Notes: a model not told the origin generated them from the sequence alone. A stretch of 64,000 nt of DNA from Phocaeicola_A sp963652075 (GCA_963652075.1 CAVJRQ010000065.1:1-64000), one strand, 5' to 3'; positions 8,927 through 17,580 are shown, numbered from the stretch's first letter. Translations and numbers: made by a program.

Positions 8927-9697
8927 CTACTTGCCGAGGTCACTCAATTTGATTTTTGTCAACACTTGTTTGGTGTTCAGTGAAAAGTCTCCCTGTAGCA
9001 TCCAACTGTAATAGCCCGGGTCTTTACGGAACACTTCCTTCACGCGAACTCCCTTGTATTTACCGAAGTTAAAGACCTCTACGCCGTTGTCGTCGTAGAC
9101 GATGCGTCCGGCAAAGTCCACGTTGCGGGTGAAACTGGAGTACTCCGAGAGGAAAGCGATGTCGTTCTTCAGTACGTCGGGGTATTTGTCCAACTGGGCT
9201 TTCAACACTTCGTAGGTGGCTCTCGTGTCAGCCTCGGCCGTGTGCGCGTCCTCCAGATTCTTGCCGCAGTAGAATTTATACGCGGCGGCCAGTGTACGTT
9301 GTTCCAGCTTGTGGTAAATCACCTGCACATCCACAAACTTGTGTTTGCCCATGTCGATGTCCACGCCAGCCCGCAGAAACTCCTCGGCAAGCATGGGTAT
9401 GTCGAAGCGGTTTGAGTTGAACCCCGCGAGGTCACACCCTTCGAAGTCGCGCGCCACATTGGTCGCCACCTCTTTGAATGTGGGACAGTCGGCCACGTCT
9501 TCGTCATGGATACCGTGTATCGCCGTAGATTCTTCGGGTATATGCATCCCCGGATTGATACGCATAGTCTTAGCCTCTTCGTTGCCGTTCGGGTAAACCT
9601 TCAGGTAGCATATCTCTACAATGCGGTCTGTGTTGATATTGGTACCGGTCGTCTCTAAGTCAAAGAAGACAATCGGGTTCTTTAAATTTAATTTCAT
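8927..9697 (-). CDS. DnaQ-like 3'-5' exonuclease
   Basis: A DEDD-family exonuclease related to the proofreading subunit of DNA polymerase III. Exo I is VFFDLETTGTN, Exo II is in DLAGFNSNRFDIPMLAEEF, and Exo III is in DAHTAEADTRATYEVL. The C-terminal part (FNFGKYKGVRVKEVF) resembles the small DUF3820-type domain often attached to such nucleases. I chose the ATG at 9697 (MKLNLKNPIVFF): an upstream in-frame ATG at 9724 would overlap the end of dnaN and add nine residues unlike the family. It follows dnaN by 19 bp, consistent with a replication or repair role. Confidence 0.9.
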   Translation of the reverse strand: MKLNLKNPIVFFDLETTGTNINTDRIVEICYLKVYPNGNEEAKTMRINPGMHIPEESTAIHGIHDEDVADCPTFKEVATNVARDFEGCDLAGFNSNRFDIPMLAEEFLRAGVDIDMGKHKFVDVQVIYHKLEQRTLAAAYKFYCGKNLEDAHTAEADTRATYEVLKAQLDKYPDVLKNDIAFLSEYSSFTRNVDFAGRIVYDDNGVEVFNFGKYKGVRVKEVFRKDPGYYSWMLQGDFSLNTKQVLTKIKLSDLGK

Positions 9698-9716
9698 AAA
9701 TGTTGTACTGCAAAGA

Positions 9717-10841
9717 TTAGTCATTCAACATCATTGGCATCAACAACATGAGAATCTCTTCGTCTTTCTCTTGTTCGGAAGGAACAATGATGCCGGCGCG
9801 TGAAGGATCTGCCAACTCGAGTTCAACGTTCTGTCCAGACAGGTTGTTGAGGATGTCAATCAGGAACGGGGCCTTGAAACCGATGCTGAAGGCCGCACCC
9901 GTGTAATCACAGGGCATGGATTCCTCGGCTGAGGTGGAGAAGTCAATGTCTTGCGCCGAAACAACCATCCGGTTGTCCTGTAGGCGGAGTTTAATCAGAC
10001 TGCTCTCCGCGGAGGAGAATACCGACACGCGTTTCAGTGCGCTCAGCAGAGCTTGTCTGTCGACGGTTACCTTCAGCGGACTGTTCTGAGGAATGACCGA
10101 ATTGTAATTAGGGTATCTTCCTTCGAGCAGACGGCAGATGAGTTTGTAGTCCGCTGTGGTAAACACGACGTTACGGTCGTCGAAGTCGATGTTCACGTCG
10201 CTCTCGTCCTTTGGCAACACGTTGCGAAGTAGGTTCGCCGGTTTCTTTGGCAGGATAAATGCGGATTTCTCCGTCCCGTTGGAAGCGTAGTTTTTAATGC
10301 GGACCAATTTATGGCCGTCCGAAGTGACCATTGTAACGTTATCCGTGTATATGTCGAAGTAGATACCGTTCATTACGGGGCGAAGTTCGTCGTCCGCCGT
10401 GCCAAAGATGGAACGGTTGATGCCGTTCAGCACAATGGACGACTTCATGCCGAGGTGCACGGCATTGAGTCCCAGCACCGGAGGCAACGGGTACTCATCG
10501 GAGACCTGGCCAATGATGTTGTACTGACCGTTCATGTATTTGATGACGATAGCCAAAGTGCTCGGGTCAATTTCAAAAGACAGTCCCTGGTCGGGAATCT
10601 CTTTCATGGCTTCGAGCAACGTTTTGGCGACAACGGCAAAGCGACCGTTGGCATCGCTCTCGGTTACTTCCACTTGGGTTATCATCGTTGTTTCCGTGTC
10701 TGATGCGGTGATAGACAGTGTTCCGTCCTGCAGGTCAAAGAGAAAACAATCCATTACCGGAAGCGTATTCTTAGAATTGATTACGCGGCTAATCGCCTGT
10801 AAATGATTGAATAAGTCTGCACTTTTAACGACAAATTTCAT
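9717..10841 (-). CDS. dnaN: DNA polymerase III sliding clamp (beta subunit)
   Basis: The 374-residue protein has the three-domain beta-clamp layout. The N-terminus MKFVVKSADLFNHLQAISRV is typical, as are the central KKPANLLRNVLPK and IDFDDRNVVFTTADY segments. The C-terminus ends in the clamp motif LLMPMML. The clamp forms a ring that tethers polymerases and repair factors to DNA. It is the first gene of the leftward operon with the exonuclease, coaBC, recN, rlmB and the TPR gene. dnaA is not adjacent, so this is not the classical dnaA-dnaN origin layout. Confidence 0.98.
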   Translation of the reverse strand: MKFVVKSADLFNHLQAISRVINSKNTLPVMDCFLFDLQDGTLSITASDTETTMITQVEVTESDANGRFAVVAKTLLEAMKEIPDQGLSFEIDPSTLAIVIKYMNGQYNIIGQVSDEYPLPPVLGLNAVHLGMKSSIVLNGINRSIFGTADDELRPVMNGIYFDIYTDNVTMVTSDGHKLVRIKNYASNGTEKSAFILPKKPANLLRNVLPKDESDVNIDFDDRNVVFTTADYKLICRLLEGRYPNYNSVIPQNSPLKVTVDRQALLSALKRVSVFSSAESSLIKLRLQDNRMVVSAQDIDFSTSAEESMPCDYTGAAFSIGFKAPFLIDILNNLSGQNVELELADPSRAGIIVPSEQEKDEEILMLLMPMMLND

Positions 10842-10881
10842 AGTAGTCCTATTTATGTTTTTAACGTTTTGTAATTGTTTA

Positions 10882-10889
10882 CAAAGTTA
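10882..10889 (-). promoter_or_regulatory. Probable -7 element for the dnaN operon
   Basis: TAACTTTG on the minus strand fits TAnnTTTG exactly and lies 40 bp before the dnaN ATG. No good -33 box is seen at the expected distance, so this is a partial match. Confidence 0.4.
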
Positions 10890-10928
10890 CGAAAAAATAT
10901 GGACGTGCGCTAAATAATCAAATGAAAA

Positions 10929-10960
10929 TTGGCTCGTTAATTATTTTTATCGTACTTTCG
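10929..10960 (+). promoter_or_regulatory. Promoter for the DUF3127 gene
   Basis: TTGG (10929-10932) is 20 bp from TACTTTCG (10953-10960), near the Bacteroides consensus. Because these boxes overlap the upstream in-frame ATG at 10922, they decide in favour of the ATG at 10982 as the start. Confidence 0.55.
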
Positions 10961-10981
10961 CATCGACAAAAATCAAAGTTA

Positions 10982-11398
10982 ATGGAAATATCAGGTAAGA
11001 TTATAGCTGTATTGGAGCCTCGCGGAGGTGTTTCGAGAAACGGAAATGAGTGGAAAACACAGGAGTATGTCATTGAGACAACCCAGGAGCAATATCCCCG
11101 GAAGATGTGTTTCGAAGTGTTTGGCGCGGACAGAATCAGCCAATTCAACATACAGGCGGGTGAGGACTTGACGGTAAGTTTTGATATTGATGCCCGTGAG
11201 TGGAATGGACGTTGGTTCAATTCACTTCGTGCCTGGCGTGTTGTACGCAATGCGGCACAGCCGGCTCAGCCGACACCGGAGGCTAACGCGACTCCGTTCC
11301 CGCCCGCTCCATTTGGCAATGAGCCGGCAAGTAATTCGTTCGGCAACGACAGTGCGTCCGGTTTCGCTTCGGACGGAACGGGAGACCTTCCTTTCTAA
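10982..11398 (+). CDS. DUF3127 domain protein (SSB-like fold suspected)
   Basis: This 138-residue protein starts MEISGKIIAVLEPRGG, which fits the Bacteroidetes DUF3127 family. The first 90 residues look like a small beta-barrel domain, and the tail is a flexible Pro/Ala/Asn/Ser-rich stretch ending in DGTGDLPF. A loose, acidic C-terminal tail ending in a hydrophobic pair resembles the tip of single-stranded DNA-binding proteins, which suggests DNA binding, but this is inference. The upstream ATG at 10922 is rejected because the promoter lies over it. The gene ends in a strong shared terminator with rho. Confidence 0.8.
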   Translation: MEISGKIIAVLEPRGGVSRNGNEWKTQEYVIETTQEQYPRKMCFEVFGADRISQFNIQAGEDLTVSFDIDAREWNGRWFNSLRAWRVVRNAAQPAQPTPEANATPFPPAPFGNEPASNSFGNDSASGFASDGTGDLPF

Positions 11399-11441
11399 TT
11401 GCCGGGGAACTTTCGAGGAATTCTTTGCGGAAAGTTTTATG

Positions 11442-11494
11442 CCAAAGAAAGCGGCTTTGCTTCTTGTATTGAGAAGCAAAGCCGCTTTCTTTGG
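11442..11494. terminator. Bidirectional terminator between the DUF3127 gene and rho
   Basis: A 23-bp perfect inverted repeat (11442-11464 and 11472-11494) with a 7-nt loop lies between two convergent genes. The outer part is A/T-rich on both sides, so it gives a U-rich tail in either direction. Confidence 0.85.
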
Positions 11495-11508
11495 ATATTG
11501 TGCCTGTC

Positions 11509-13566
11509 TTATGAATTCATGCTCATAAGGAATTCTTCATTGTTCTTTGTCTTTTCCAACTTGTCTTTCACGAAGTCCATCGCTTCCAGCGGATTCATGT
11601 CGGACAGGTATTTACGCAGAATCCACATGCGGTCGAGGGTCTGTTTCTCGAGCAGCAAGTCGTCGCGTCGTGTGCTGGACGCAATGATGTTGACGGCCGG
11701 GAAGATGCGTTTGTTGGAGAGGTTTCGGTCGAGCTGAAGCTCCATGTTTCCTGTTCCCTTGAACTCTTCGAAGATAACCTCGTCCATCTTGGAACCGGTA
11801 TCAATCAGGGCGGTGGCGATGATGGTGAGCGAACCTCCGTGCTCGATGTTACGTGCGGCACCGAAGAAGCGTTTGGGCTTGTGAAGCGCATTGGCGTCTA
11901 CACCTCCTGAAAGCACCTTGCCGGATGCGGGAGACACGGTGTTGTAAGCACGGGCCAATCGGGTGATGGAGTCGAGGAAGATGACTACATCGTGGCCGCA
12001 TTCTACCATGCGCTTGGCTTTTTCCAATACGATGCCGGCAATCTTCACGTGGCGCTCAGCGGGTTCGTCGAACGTGGAGGCGATTACTTCAGCGTTCACG
12101 CTACGTGCCATGTCGGTAACTTCCTCGGGTCGTTCGTCAATCAGCAACATAATCATGTACACCTCCGGGTGATTGGCGGCAATCGCGTTGGCGATGTCCT
12201 TCATTAGAATGGTCTTACCGGTCTTTGGCTGTGCCACGATGAGGGCGCGCTGGCCTTTTCCGATAGGGGAGAAGAGGTCGACTACGCGGGCGGACAGATT
12301 GTCATCGTATCCTTTGCAAAGCTGGAACTTCTCGTCGGGGAAGAGCGGTGTGAGGTGGTCGAACGGAACACGGTCGCGCACCATCGCAGGGTCTTTGCCG
12401 TTTATCTTGTTTACCTTCACCAAAGGAAAGTATTTCTCACCTTCTCTGGGTGGACGGATGGAGCCATCGACCACGTCACCCGTTTTCAGTCCGAAGAGCT
12501 TGATTTGTGACTGCGACACATAGATGTCGTCAGGCGAAGAGAGGTAGTTGTAGTCCGATGAACGGAGGAATCCGTAGCCGTCCTGCATAATCTCCAGCAC
12601 GCCTGTGCCTGTGAGGATTCCCTCAAAGTCGTAGGGACGTTCCCGTTCCACAGGGCGACGTTCGGGTTGGGGCATCGGGCGTTCGTCGTATTCGGGGCGA
12701 TTGTATCCGTTGTTGTTTTGCGGACGCATATTGTTGTTGTTAGCGAACTTACCCTGTTTGGGGTGCATTTGCTGACGGTTGTTATTCTTGTTGACCGGTG
12801 CGGATGTCTGCTCGGAAGCGGCGGGAGCCTTGGGGACTTCGAACTTTGAAATCAGTTCGGAAGGTATCTCGTTCTTCTCGGTAGGCATCTCTTCTACGGG
12901 AACGAAATCGTTCGTGTTCAATGGCGGCAACGGCTCATCCATACTTTTGTCGGCACTGTCGGTGAAAGGCAAATCCTGCTGTGTAGCGGCTGGCTTGACC
13001 GTTTCCTGCTCTTTGTTGTTCTCTTCAATCTGTTTTTGCTTGTCGGAAACTTGGATGCCTGCAGCTTCTTCAGTGGATTCTTTTTCCAATGTCGATTTGT
13101 TCTTGCTGCCCGGCTTGCGTCCGCGTTTCTTGGGCGCGTTCTCTTGGGCAGGGGCTTCCCGGTCGTTGCTGTCAACGGCCGGACTTGCCTGTTGCGGCGT
13201 AGCTTGGGGTACCTCCGCTACAACGGTCTCCTGCGTTTTCTTTGCTTTGGCGGCTGCCTTGTTTGTGTCCGAAGGGGTAGCGGCTTTCTTGTCCGGTGAC
13301 GCAACCTTTTTGGCTTTGTCCTGGTTGGCTGTGTAGACCTTGTCGGCACCCTCTTTCTTGGCGTTGATTCGAGATCGTTTGCGGTTTTCCTTGGTTCCTT
13401 CCGTGCCGACCTTTTTTGATGCGGCCACATCGGCTTGCGCGTCCAGTATTTTATAGACAAGGTTCTCCTTGTCGAGCGTATTCGCTTTTTCTATTCCTAA
13501 CTCCTGGGCAATCTGCAGCAAATCTTCTTGTGATTTGTCGTTTAACTGGATAATGTTATAATACAT
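11509..13566 (-). CDS. rho: Transcription termination factor Rho with long disordered insertion
   Basis: At 685 residues this Rho is much longer than the 419-residue E. coli form. An N-terminal Rho-N domain (about 1-50) is followed by about 250 residues rich in Lys, Ala, Glu, Pro, Asn and Gln with no predictable fold, then the cold-shock RNA-binding domain (TGVLEIMQDGYGFLRSSDYN) and the hexameric ATPase. Walker A is AQPKTGKTILMKD, and the Q/R-loop region includes GGVDANALHKPKRFFGAARN. Bacteroides Rho proteins are known for such an insertion, and for B. thetaiotaomicron it has been reported to drive phase separation. A long leader (about 180 nt) precedes the gene. Confidence 0.97.
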   Translation of the reverse strand: MYYNIIQLNDKSQEDLLQIAQELGIEKANTLDKENLVYKILDAQADVAASKKVGTEGTKENRKRSRINAKKEGADKVYTANQDKAKKVASPDKKAATPSDTNKAAAKAKKTQETVVAEVPQATPQQASPAVDSNDREAPAQENAPKKRGRKPGSKNKSTLEKESTEEAAGIQVSDKQKQIEENNKEQETVKPAATQQDLPFTDSADKSMDEPLPPLNTNDFVPVEEMPTEKNEIPSELISKFEVPKAPAASEQTSAPVNKNNNRQQMHPKQGKFANNNNMRPQNNNGYNRPEYDERPMPQPERRPVERERPYDFEGILTGTGVLEIMQDGYGFLRSSDYNYLSSPDDIYVSQSQIKLFGLKTGDVVDGSIRPPREGEKYFPLVKVNKINGKDPAMVRDRVPFDHLTPLFPDEKFQLCKGYDDNLSARVVDLFSPIGKGQRALIVAQPKTGKTILMKDIANAIAANHPEVYMIMLLIDERPEEVTDMARSVNAEVIASTFDEPAERHVKIAGIVLEKAKRMVECGHDVVIFLDSITRLARAYNTVSPASGKVLSGGVDANALHKPKRFFGAARNIEHGGSLTIIATALIDTGSKMDEVIFEEFKGTGNMELQLDRNLSNKRIFPAVNIIASSTRRDDLLLEKQTLDRMWILRKYLSDMNPLEAMDFVKDKLEKTKNNEEFLMSMNS

Positions 13567-13750
13567 AACGTATAAAATCTAAGTTCTTAACCGTTTTATA
13601 GCACAACATGATATTCCCCTTCTCTCTGTGTCGTCATCGGAGAAAACCATCGATGTATGTAAATTGGATAGTAAATATCAGTTGATATCTGATTGATACA
13701 ATCTATGCAATGCAAGGCGATAAGAGCGCCCGTACATTTCTTTGACGGTG
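13567..13750 (-). other. Long 5' leader of rho
   Basis: If the promoter at 13751-13781 is correct, the rho mRNA has an untranslated leader of about 180 nt. It contains a small inverted repeat ATATCA/TGATAT around 13677-13690 and no clear open frame. Long leaders on rho genes are often sites of autoregulation, but I see no specific attenuator here. Confidence 0.35.
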
Positions 13751-13781
13751 CAAAAGTACAAAGATATTTCATGTTTTCAAG
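13751..13781 (-). promoter_or_regulatory. Promoter for rho
   Basis: On the minus strand CTTG (13778-13781) lies 19 bp from TACTTTTG (13751-13758). A second exact -7 match, TATCTTTG (13759-13766), overlaps it but lacks a -33 partner. Confidence 0.45.
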
Positions 13782-13808
13782 TTTTTGCGGAGATTTTTTA
13801 TCGGGAAG

Positions 13809-13839
13809 TTTGCCAACCCGGGAATAATGCGTACCTTTA
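13809..13839 (+). promoter_or_regulatory. Promoter for ridA
   Basis: TTTG (13809-13812) is 19 bp from TACCTTTA (13832-13839). It lies upstream of the ATG at 13885 and overlaps an upstream in-frame ATG at 13843 closely enough to make that start unlikely. Confidence 0.6.
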
Positions 13840-13884
13840 CACTTGATTTCATTTACAAAGGTATTTAAAAACAAAAAAGTAACT

Positions 13885-14262
13885 ATGAAAAAGATTATCT
13901 CAACGACAAAGGCTCCGGCCGCAATCGGACCTTACAGCCAGGCGGTAGAAGTGAACGGTATGGTATTCCTCTCCGGTCAAATTCCTATCAACCCGGCTAC
14001 AGGTGAGGTCGTAGAGGGTGGCATCGTGGAGCAGACCACACAATGTTTTGAAAACATCAAGAACGTCTTGGCTGAAGCAGGTCTGACTACGGCCAACATC
14101 GTCAAGACTACGGTTTTCATGGCGGATATGTCTCTGTTCGGTGACATGAATTCGGTGTACGCTAAATATTTCGACGGTGATTTCCCCGCACGCTCGGCTG
14201 TAGCGGTGAAGGGTTTGCCCAAGAACGTGTTGGTAGAAGTGGAGAGCATCGCCGTAAGATAA
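13885..14262 (+). CDS. ridA: RidA family reactive enamine/imine deaminase
   Basis: This 125-residue protein matches the YjgF/YER057c/RidA family, which hydrolyses reactive enamines and imines produced by PLP enzymes and so protects them. Typical segments are APAAIGPYSQAV, FLSGQIPINPATGEVV, QTTQCFENIKNVLAEAG, the Arg-containing FPARSAVAVKGLPKN and VEVESIAV at the end. The ATG at 13885 gives the family length, and the longer frame from 13843 is not needed. It probably forms one transcription unit of its own. Confidence 0.95.
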   Translation: MKKIISTTKAPAAIGPYSQAVEVNGMVFLSGQIPINPATGEVVEGGIVEQTTQCFENIKNVLAEAGLTTANIVKTTVFMADMSLFGDMNSVYAKYFDGDFPARSAVAVKGLPKNVLVEVESIAVR

Positions 14263-14419
14263 CCTTGGTTATCGGGGCGCGACTCCTTTGAGAAAATTTA
14301 TGCCTTGGCATCTTGTGCCGGGTTGCGGATATTGACGGCATACACCTGAAAACGTATGCCGCCAATGTCTGTATACAAAATAGACGGTTACTTTTTTGTA
14401 CGGATGGATTTAAACGGAT

Positions 14420-15241
14420 ATGGAAGACAAATGTTATATAGCTCCGGGCGGATGGTTCGCTTTGCGTTATCCGGCTCAGTGGTGCGAATTTGAAGACAGT
14501 GAGGGTTGTTTCCTCTTTTACAATCCGGACAAGTGGGATGGTAATTTTCGCGTCTCGGTGTTCAAGGATGCATCGGATACCTATGCCGATGACGTGATGG
14601 AGGATGAACTGAAGCATAATCCAAGTGCGCGGCGTGTAGTTGTAGGGTCTTGGAACTGCGTCTATAGCAACGAGGATTTCGTGGAAGGGGGGCAAACGTA
14701 CACCATGCACCTGTGGTTGCTCGGGAAGAAGGACACCTATGCGGAATGTTCTTTCACGGTCTCCAAAGGCGAGTCGGAGAAGAAAGCCGAAGAGGTGATA
14801 GCTTCCTTGGAACTGCGCGACTTGCACGCCAACTATCCCAAGGCGGTGATACCCGTCCGGGTGCTGGAGATAAACCGGATAAACGAGTCGTTCGACTGGG
14901 CTGTTTCACAGATAAAGAAGGTGCTGAAGAAGGATTTTCATTCATCGGAACAGGATATTCCGCTCATTCAACAGATTGTCTCTCAAAAGGCTTTCGGGAA
15001 CAAGAAACCGGAAGAGGCGCTGGCTGCCTTTGGCGTAGCTTTCGGTACGATATTGGTAAACGAGATGGACGGCTTCGATTGGGTAACGGTCATCGACGGA
15101 CGAAAAGAATATCCGGCCTTGCGGTTTGCCGACAAGGATGTGGTTGTGGAGGTGGAAACGCTGGCCAAACCGACAGCTCAATTCCCTGACCTGAAAAATC
15201 TTTTTTCCCAGTTAAAGGAGCAAATCGAATCACTACTCTGA
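14420..15241 (+). CDS. DUF3805/DUF3806-type protein, function unknown
   Basis: The 273-residue protein has two parts. The N-terminal half (about 1-145, starting CYIAPGGWFALRYPAQWCEF) resembles DUF3805, and the C-terminal half (about 160-273, with AFGVAFGTILVNEMDGFDWV) resembles DUF3806. No signal peptide, membrane segment or catalytic motif is seen. Its stop codon overlaps the ATG of the next gene in TGATG, so the two are probably translated together, which suggests a link with the ABC-F protein. The family assignment is from memory of these Bacteroidetes families and no function is proposed. Confidence 0.75.
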   Translation: MEDKCYIAPGGWFALRYPAQWCEFEDSEGCFLFYNPDKWDGNFRVSVFKDASDTYADDVMEDELKHNPSARRVVVGSWNCVYSNEDFVEGGQTYTMHLWLLGKKDTYAECSFTVSKGESEKKAEEVIASLELRDLHANYPKAVIPVRVLEINRINESFDWAVSQIKKVLKKDFHSSEQDIPLIQQIVSQKAFGNKKPEEALAAFGVAFGTILVNEMDGFDWVTVIDGRKEYPALRFADKDVVVEVETLAKPTAQFPDLKNLFSQLKEQIESLL

Positions 15242-17109
15242 TGGCAAGACCTTATTTACAAGTAGACGGATTGACCAAGTCCTTTGGCGACCTCGTGTTG
15301 TTTCGACAGATTTCTTTCGGCATAACCGAAGGACAACGTATAGGCTTGATAGCGAAGAACGGTAGTGGAAAAACCACGTTGCTCAACATCTTGGCCGGAA
15401 GGGAGGGATACGATGAGGGAAACGTGGTTTTCCGCAAAGATCTGAAAGTGGGGTATCTGGAGCAAAGCCCCCATTATCCCGAAGAGTTGACGGTGATAGA
15501 AGCCTGTTTCTATCATGGCAGCGCGTTGGGTAGTCTGGTACGTGAATACGAATCCTGTCTGGCAGCGGAAGGGAATCCCGGACTGGACAGTCTCATGGAA
15601 CGCATGGAGCAGAACAACGCTTGGGACTATGAGCAGAAGATAAAACGGATTCTTACCCAACTGAAGATTACGGACTTCAACCAACCGGTCAGCCAGCTGT
15701 CCGGCGGACAACTGAAACGGGTAGCCTTGGCCAACGAACTGATTAACGAACCCGATTTGCTGATATTGGACGAACCGACTAACCACTTGGACTTGGATAT
15801 GACCGAATGGTTGGAGAACTACCTGCAACATGGTAATTTGAGTCTGCTGATGGTGACGCACGACCGTTACTTTCTGGATAGGGTGTGTTCCGAAATCCTG
15901 GAGATAGACAACCGCCAAATCTACAGCTATAAAGGTAATTACAGCTATTACCTGAATAAACGTCAGGAGCGTATCGACTCGACCAATGCCGAGATAGCAC
16001 GGGCCAACAACCTCTACCGAACGGAGTTGGAGTGGATGCGGCGGATGCCGCAAGCCCGCGGCCACAAGGCCCGCTATAGGGAGGAGGCTTTCTATGAACT
16101 GGAGAAAGTGGCCAAACAACGACAATACAACAGCCAAGTGAAGCTGGACGTGAAAGCTTCGTACATCGGATCAAAGATATTCGAGGTGGATCACCTCAGC
16201 AAGCGTTTCGGCAATCTGACCATTCTCGACGACTTCTCCTACATCTTCGATCGCTATGAGAAGATGGGAATTGTCGGCAACAACGGAACAGGCAAATCCA
16301 CCTTCATCAAGATGCTGATGGGTATGGAGAAACCGGACAGCGGAACCGTGGATATTGGCGAGACGGTTCGCTTCGGCTATTATTCGCAGGAGGGGCTGAA
16401 GTTCGACGAACAGAAAAAGGTGATTGATGTGGTGCAGGACATTGCCGAAGTGGTGGAGCTGGGCAATGGCAAACAACTGACCGTGTCGCAATTCCTGCAG
16501 CATTTCCTGTTTACACCCGAGACGCAACACAGCTATGTCTATAAGTTAAGCGGCGGCGAGAAGCGCCGGCTGTATCTCTGTACGGTTTTGATGCGGAATC
16601 CAAACTTCCTGGTGCTGGACGAGCCGACGAACGACTTGGACATCGTTACGCTGCAGGTGTTGGAAGAGTACTTGCGGGCGTTCAAGGGTTGTGTCATCGT
16701 CGTGTCGCACGACCGCTACTTTATGGATAAGGTGGTAGACCACTTGCTGGTGTTCAACGGTCAGGGTGACATTCGCGACTTCCCCGGGAACTATACCGAT
16801 TATCGGGATTGGAAGGAACTGAAGTCCCAAAAGGAGAAGGAGGAACGAAAGCCTGCTGAAGAAAAGACGGTCAGGGTACGTCTGACCGAGAAACGGAAAC
16901 TCAGTTTCAAGGAGAAGAAAGAGTTGGAACAGCTGGAAGCCGATATTGAAGCCTTGGAACAGGAAAAGAAACAGATAGAGGAAGCCCTCTGTAGCGGAAC
17001 GTTGAAGGTGGACGAACTGACGGAAAAGTCAAAACGTCTCCCCGTCTTGAACGATGAGTTGGAAGAGAAGACGCTTCGCTGGATGGAATTGAGTGAGATA
17101 GAAAGCTGA
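15241..17109 (+). CDS. ABC-F family ATPase (Uup-like)
   Basis: This cytoplasmic 622-residue protein has two ABC cassettes and no membrane segments. Walker A motifs are GKNGSGKTTLLN and GNNGTGKSTFIK. The signatures are LSGGQLKRVALAN and LSGGEKRRLYLC, and Walker B ends in LDEPTNHLDLD and LDEPTNDLDI. A charged linker with many Arg and Tyr (about 240-300) and a C-terminal Lys/Glu-rich coiled coil (about 545-622) fit the Uup type. ABC-F proteins act on ribosomes or, for Uup, also on branched DNA. Antibiotic-resistance members have a long linker, which this one lacks. Translation is coupled to the gene before it. Confidence 0.92.
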   Translation: MARPYLQVDGLTKSFGDLVLFRQISFGITEGQRIGLIAKNGSGKTTLLNILAGREGYDEGNVVFRKDLKVGYLEQSPHYPEELTVIEACFYHGSALGSLVREYESCLAAEGNPGLDSLMERMEQNNAWDYEQKIKRILTQLKITDFNQPVSQLSGGQLKRVALANELINEPDLLILDEPTNHLDLDMTEWLENYLQHGNLSLLMVTHDRYFLDRVCSEILEIDNRQIYSYKGNYSYYLNKRQERIDSTNAEIARANNLYRTELEWMRRMPQARGHKARYREEAFYELEKVAKQRQYNSQVKLDVKASYIGSKIFEVDHLSKRFGNLTILDDFSYIFDRYEKMGIVGNNGTGKSTFIKMLMGMEKPDSGTVDIGETVRFGYYSQEGLKFDEQKKVIDVVQDIAEVVELGNGKQLTVSQFLQHFLFTPETQHSYVYKLSGGEKRRLYLCTVLMRNPNFLVLDEPTNDLDIVTLQVLEEYLRAFKGCVIVVSHDRYFMDKVVDHLLVFNGQGDIRDFPGNYTDYRDWKELKSQKEKEERKPAEEKTVRVRLTEKRKLSFKEKKELEQLEADIEALEQEKKQIEEALCSGTLKVDELTEKSKRLPVLNDELEEKTLRWMELSEIES

Positions 17110-17127
17110 ACCGGCTTTCTCCTTTTT
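17100..17127 (+). terminator. Likely terminator overlapping the ABC-F stop codon
   Basis: AGAAAGC (17100-17106) pairs with GCTTTCT (17114-17120), the TGA stop lies in the loop, and a CCTTTTT tract follows. Confidence 0.5.
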
Positions 17128-17191
17128 CCGGGTCAGTCCGAAAACCCGGTGGAAATTTCAGTAAGGCTCAATTTAGAGTGTCTACTGCTTC

Positions 17192-17283
17192 AAGCGGTTG
17201 CACTTGCCAACGTAAGTACTTTCATCGGGCAACGTAAGTACTTACGTGAGCCATCGTAAGTACTTACGTGGACCTGCGTAAGG
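17192..17283 (+). repeat. 22-bp palindrome array in copy B
   Basis: After the cap AAGCGGTTGCAC (17192-17203), GTAAGTACTT starts at 17212, 17234 and 17256, and the end cap GTAAGG at 17278, exactly 22 bp apart. Full units contain the perfect palindrome ACGTAAGTACTTACGT. Confidence 0.92.
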
Positions 17284-17342
17284 TGTATACCGTTTCAGTT
17301 AATGAAGAGAGAAAGCGTACGGGAAATCAGGGAGAGTCACGC

Positions 17343-17450
17343 CGTACGGCATTAGGTTCTATAGTCGTACGTCATGAGGGTCAGTTAACGTACGACATGA
17401 GGTGTTATAGTCGTACGATGTTAGGGTCTATAGTCGTACGTCATGAGGAC
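17343..17450 (+). repeat. 23-bp CGTACG array in copy B
   Basis: The palindrome CGTACG starts at 17343, 17366, 17389, 17412 and 17435, exactly 23 bp apart, within units of the type ATAGTCGTACGTCATGAGG. A further CGTACG at 17316 is out of phase. Confidence 0.9.
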
Positions 17451-17474
17451 ACCCTCCCCGAACGAACGGACTTT

Positions 17475-17527
17475 GGTTAACGGCTGGTTAACGGCTGGTC
17501 AACGGCCGGTTAACGGCCAGTCAACCG
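17475..17527 (+). repeat. 11-bp GGTTAACGGCT array in copy B
   Basis: Four contiguous 11-bp units (GGTTAACGGCT, the same again, GGTCAACGGCC, GGTTAACGGCC) are followed by a partial unit AGTCAACCG. Confidence 0.9.
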
Positions 17528-17580
17528 AATAATCGCCACCCGGGTTTTCGGACTGCCCCCTTTTTTCCCGAACCTCGGAC

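Larger units (their letters stand above)
17132..17557 (+). repeat. Repeat element copy B: inverted-repeat-bounded element with three phased arrays
   Basis: The left end CAGTCCGAAAACCCGGTGG (17134-17152) is matched in inverted form at 17536-17555 with one extra base. Inside, in order, are a leader shared with copy C (AAATTTCAGTAA...), the 22-bp palindrome array, a five-unit 23-bp array and an 11-bp array. There is no open frame that looks coding and no clear target-site duplication. It fills the space between two convergent genes and ends about 25 bp past the stop of the MenD-like gene. It has the size and layout of a non-autonomous miniature element, but no transposase was found in the window. 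Confidence 0.85.

Noticed and set aside
17192..17283. The regular repeats as a CRISPR array
   Set aside because: Units are contiguous at 22-bp steps with no unique spacers of 25-40 bp, and no cas genes are near. The same holds for the arrays at 32269-32382 and 55835-55912.
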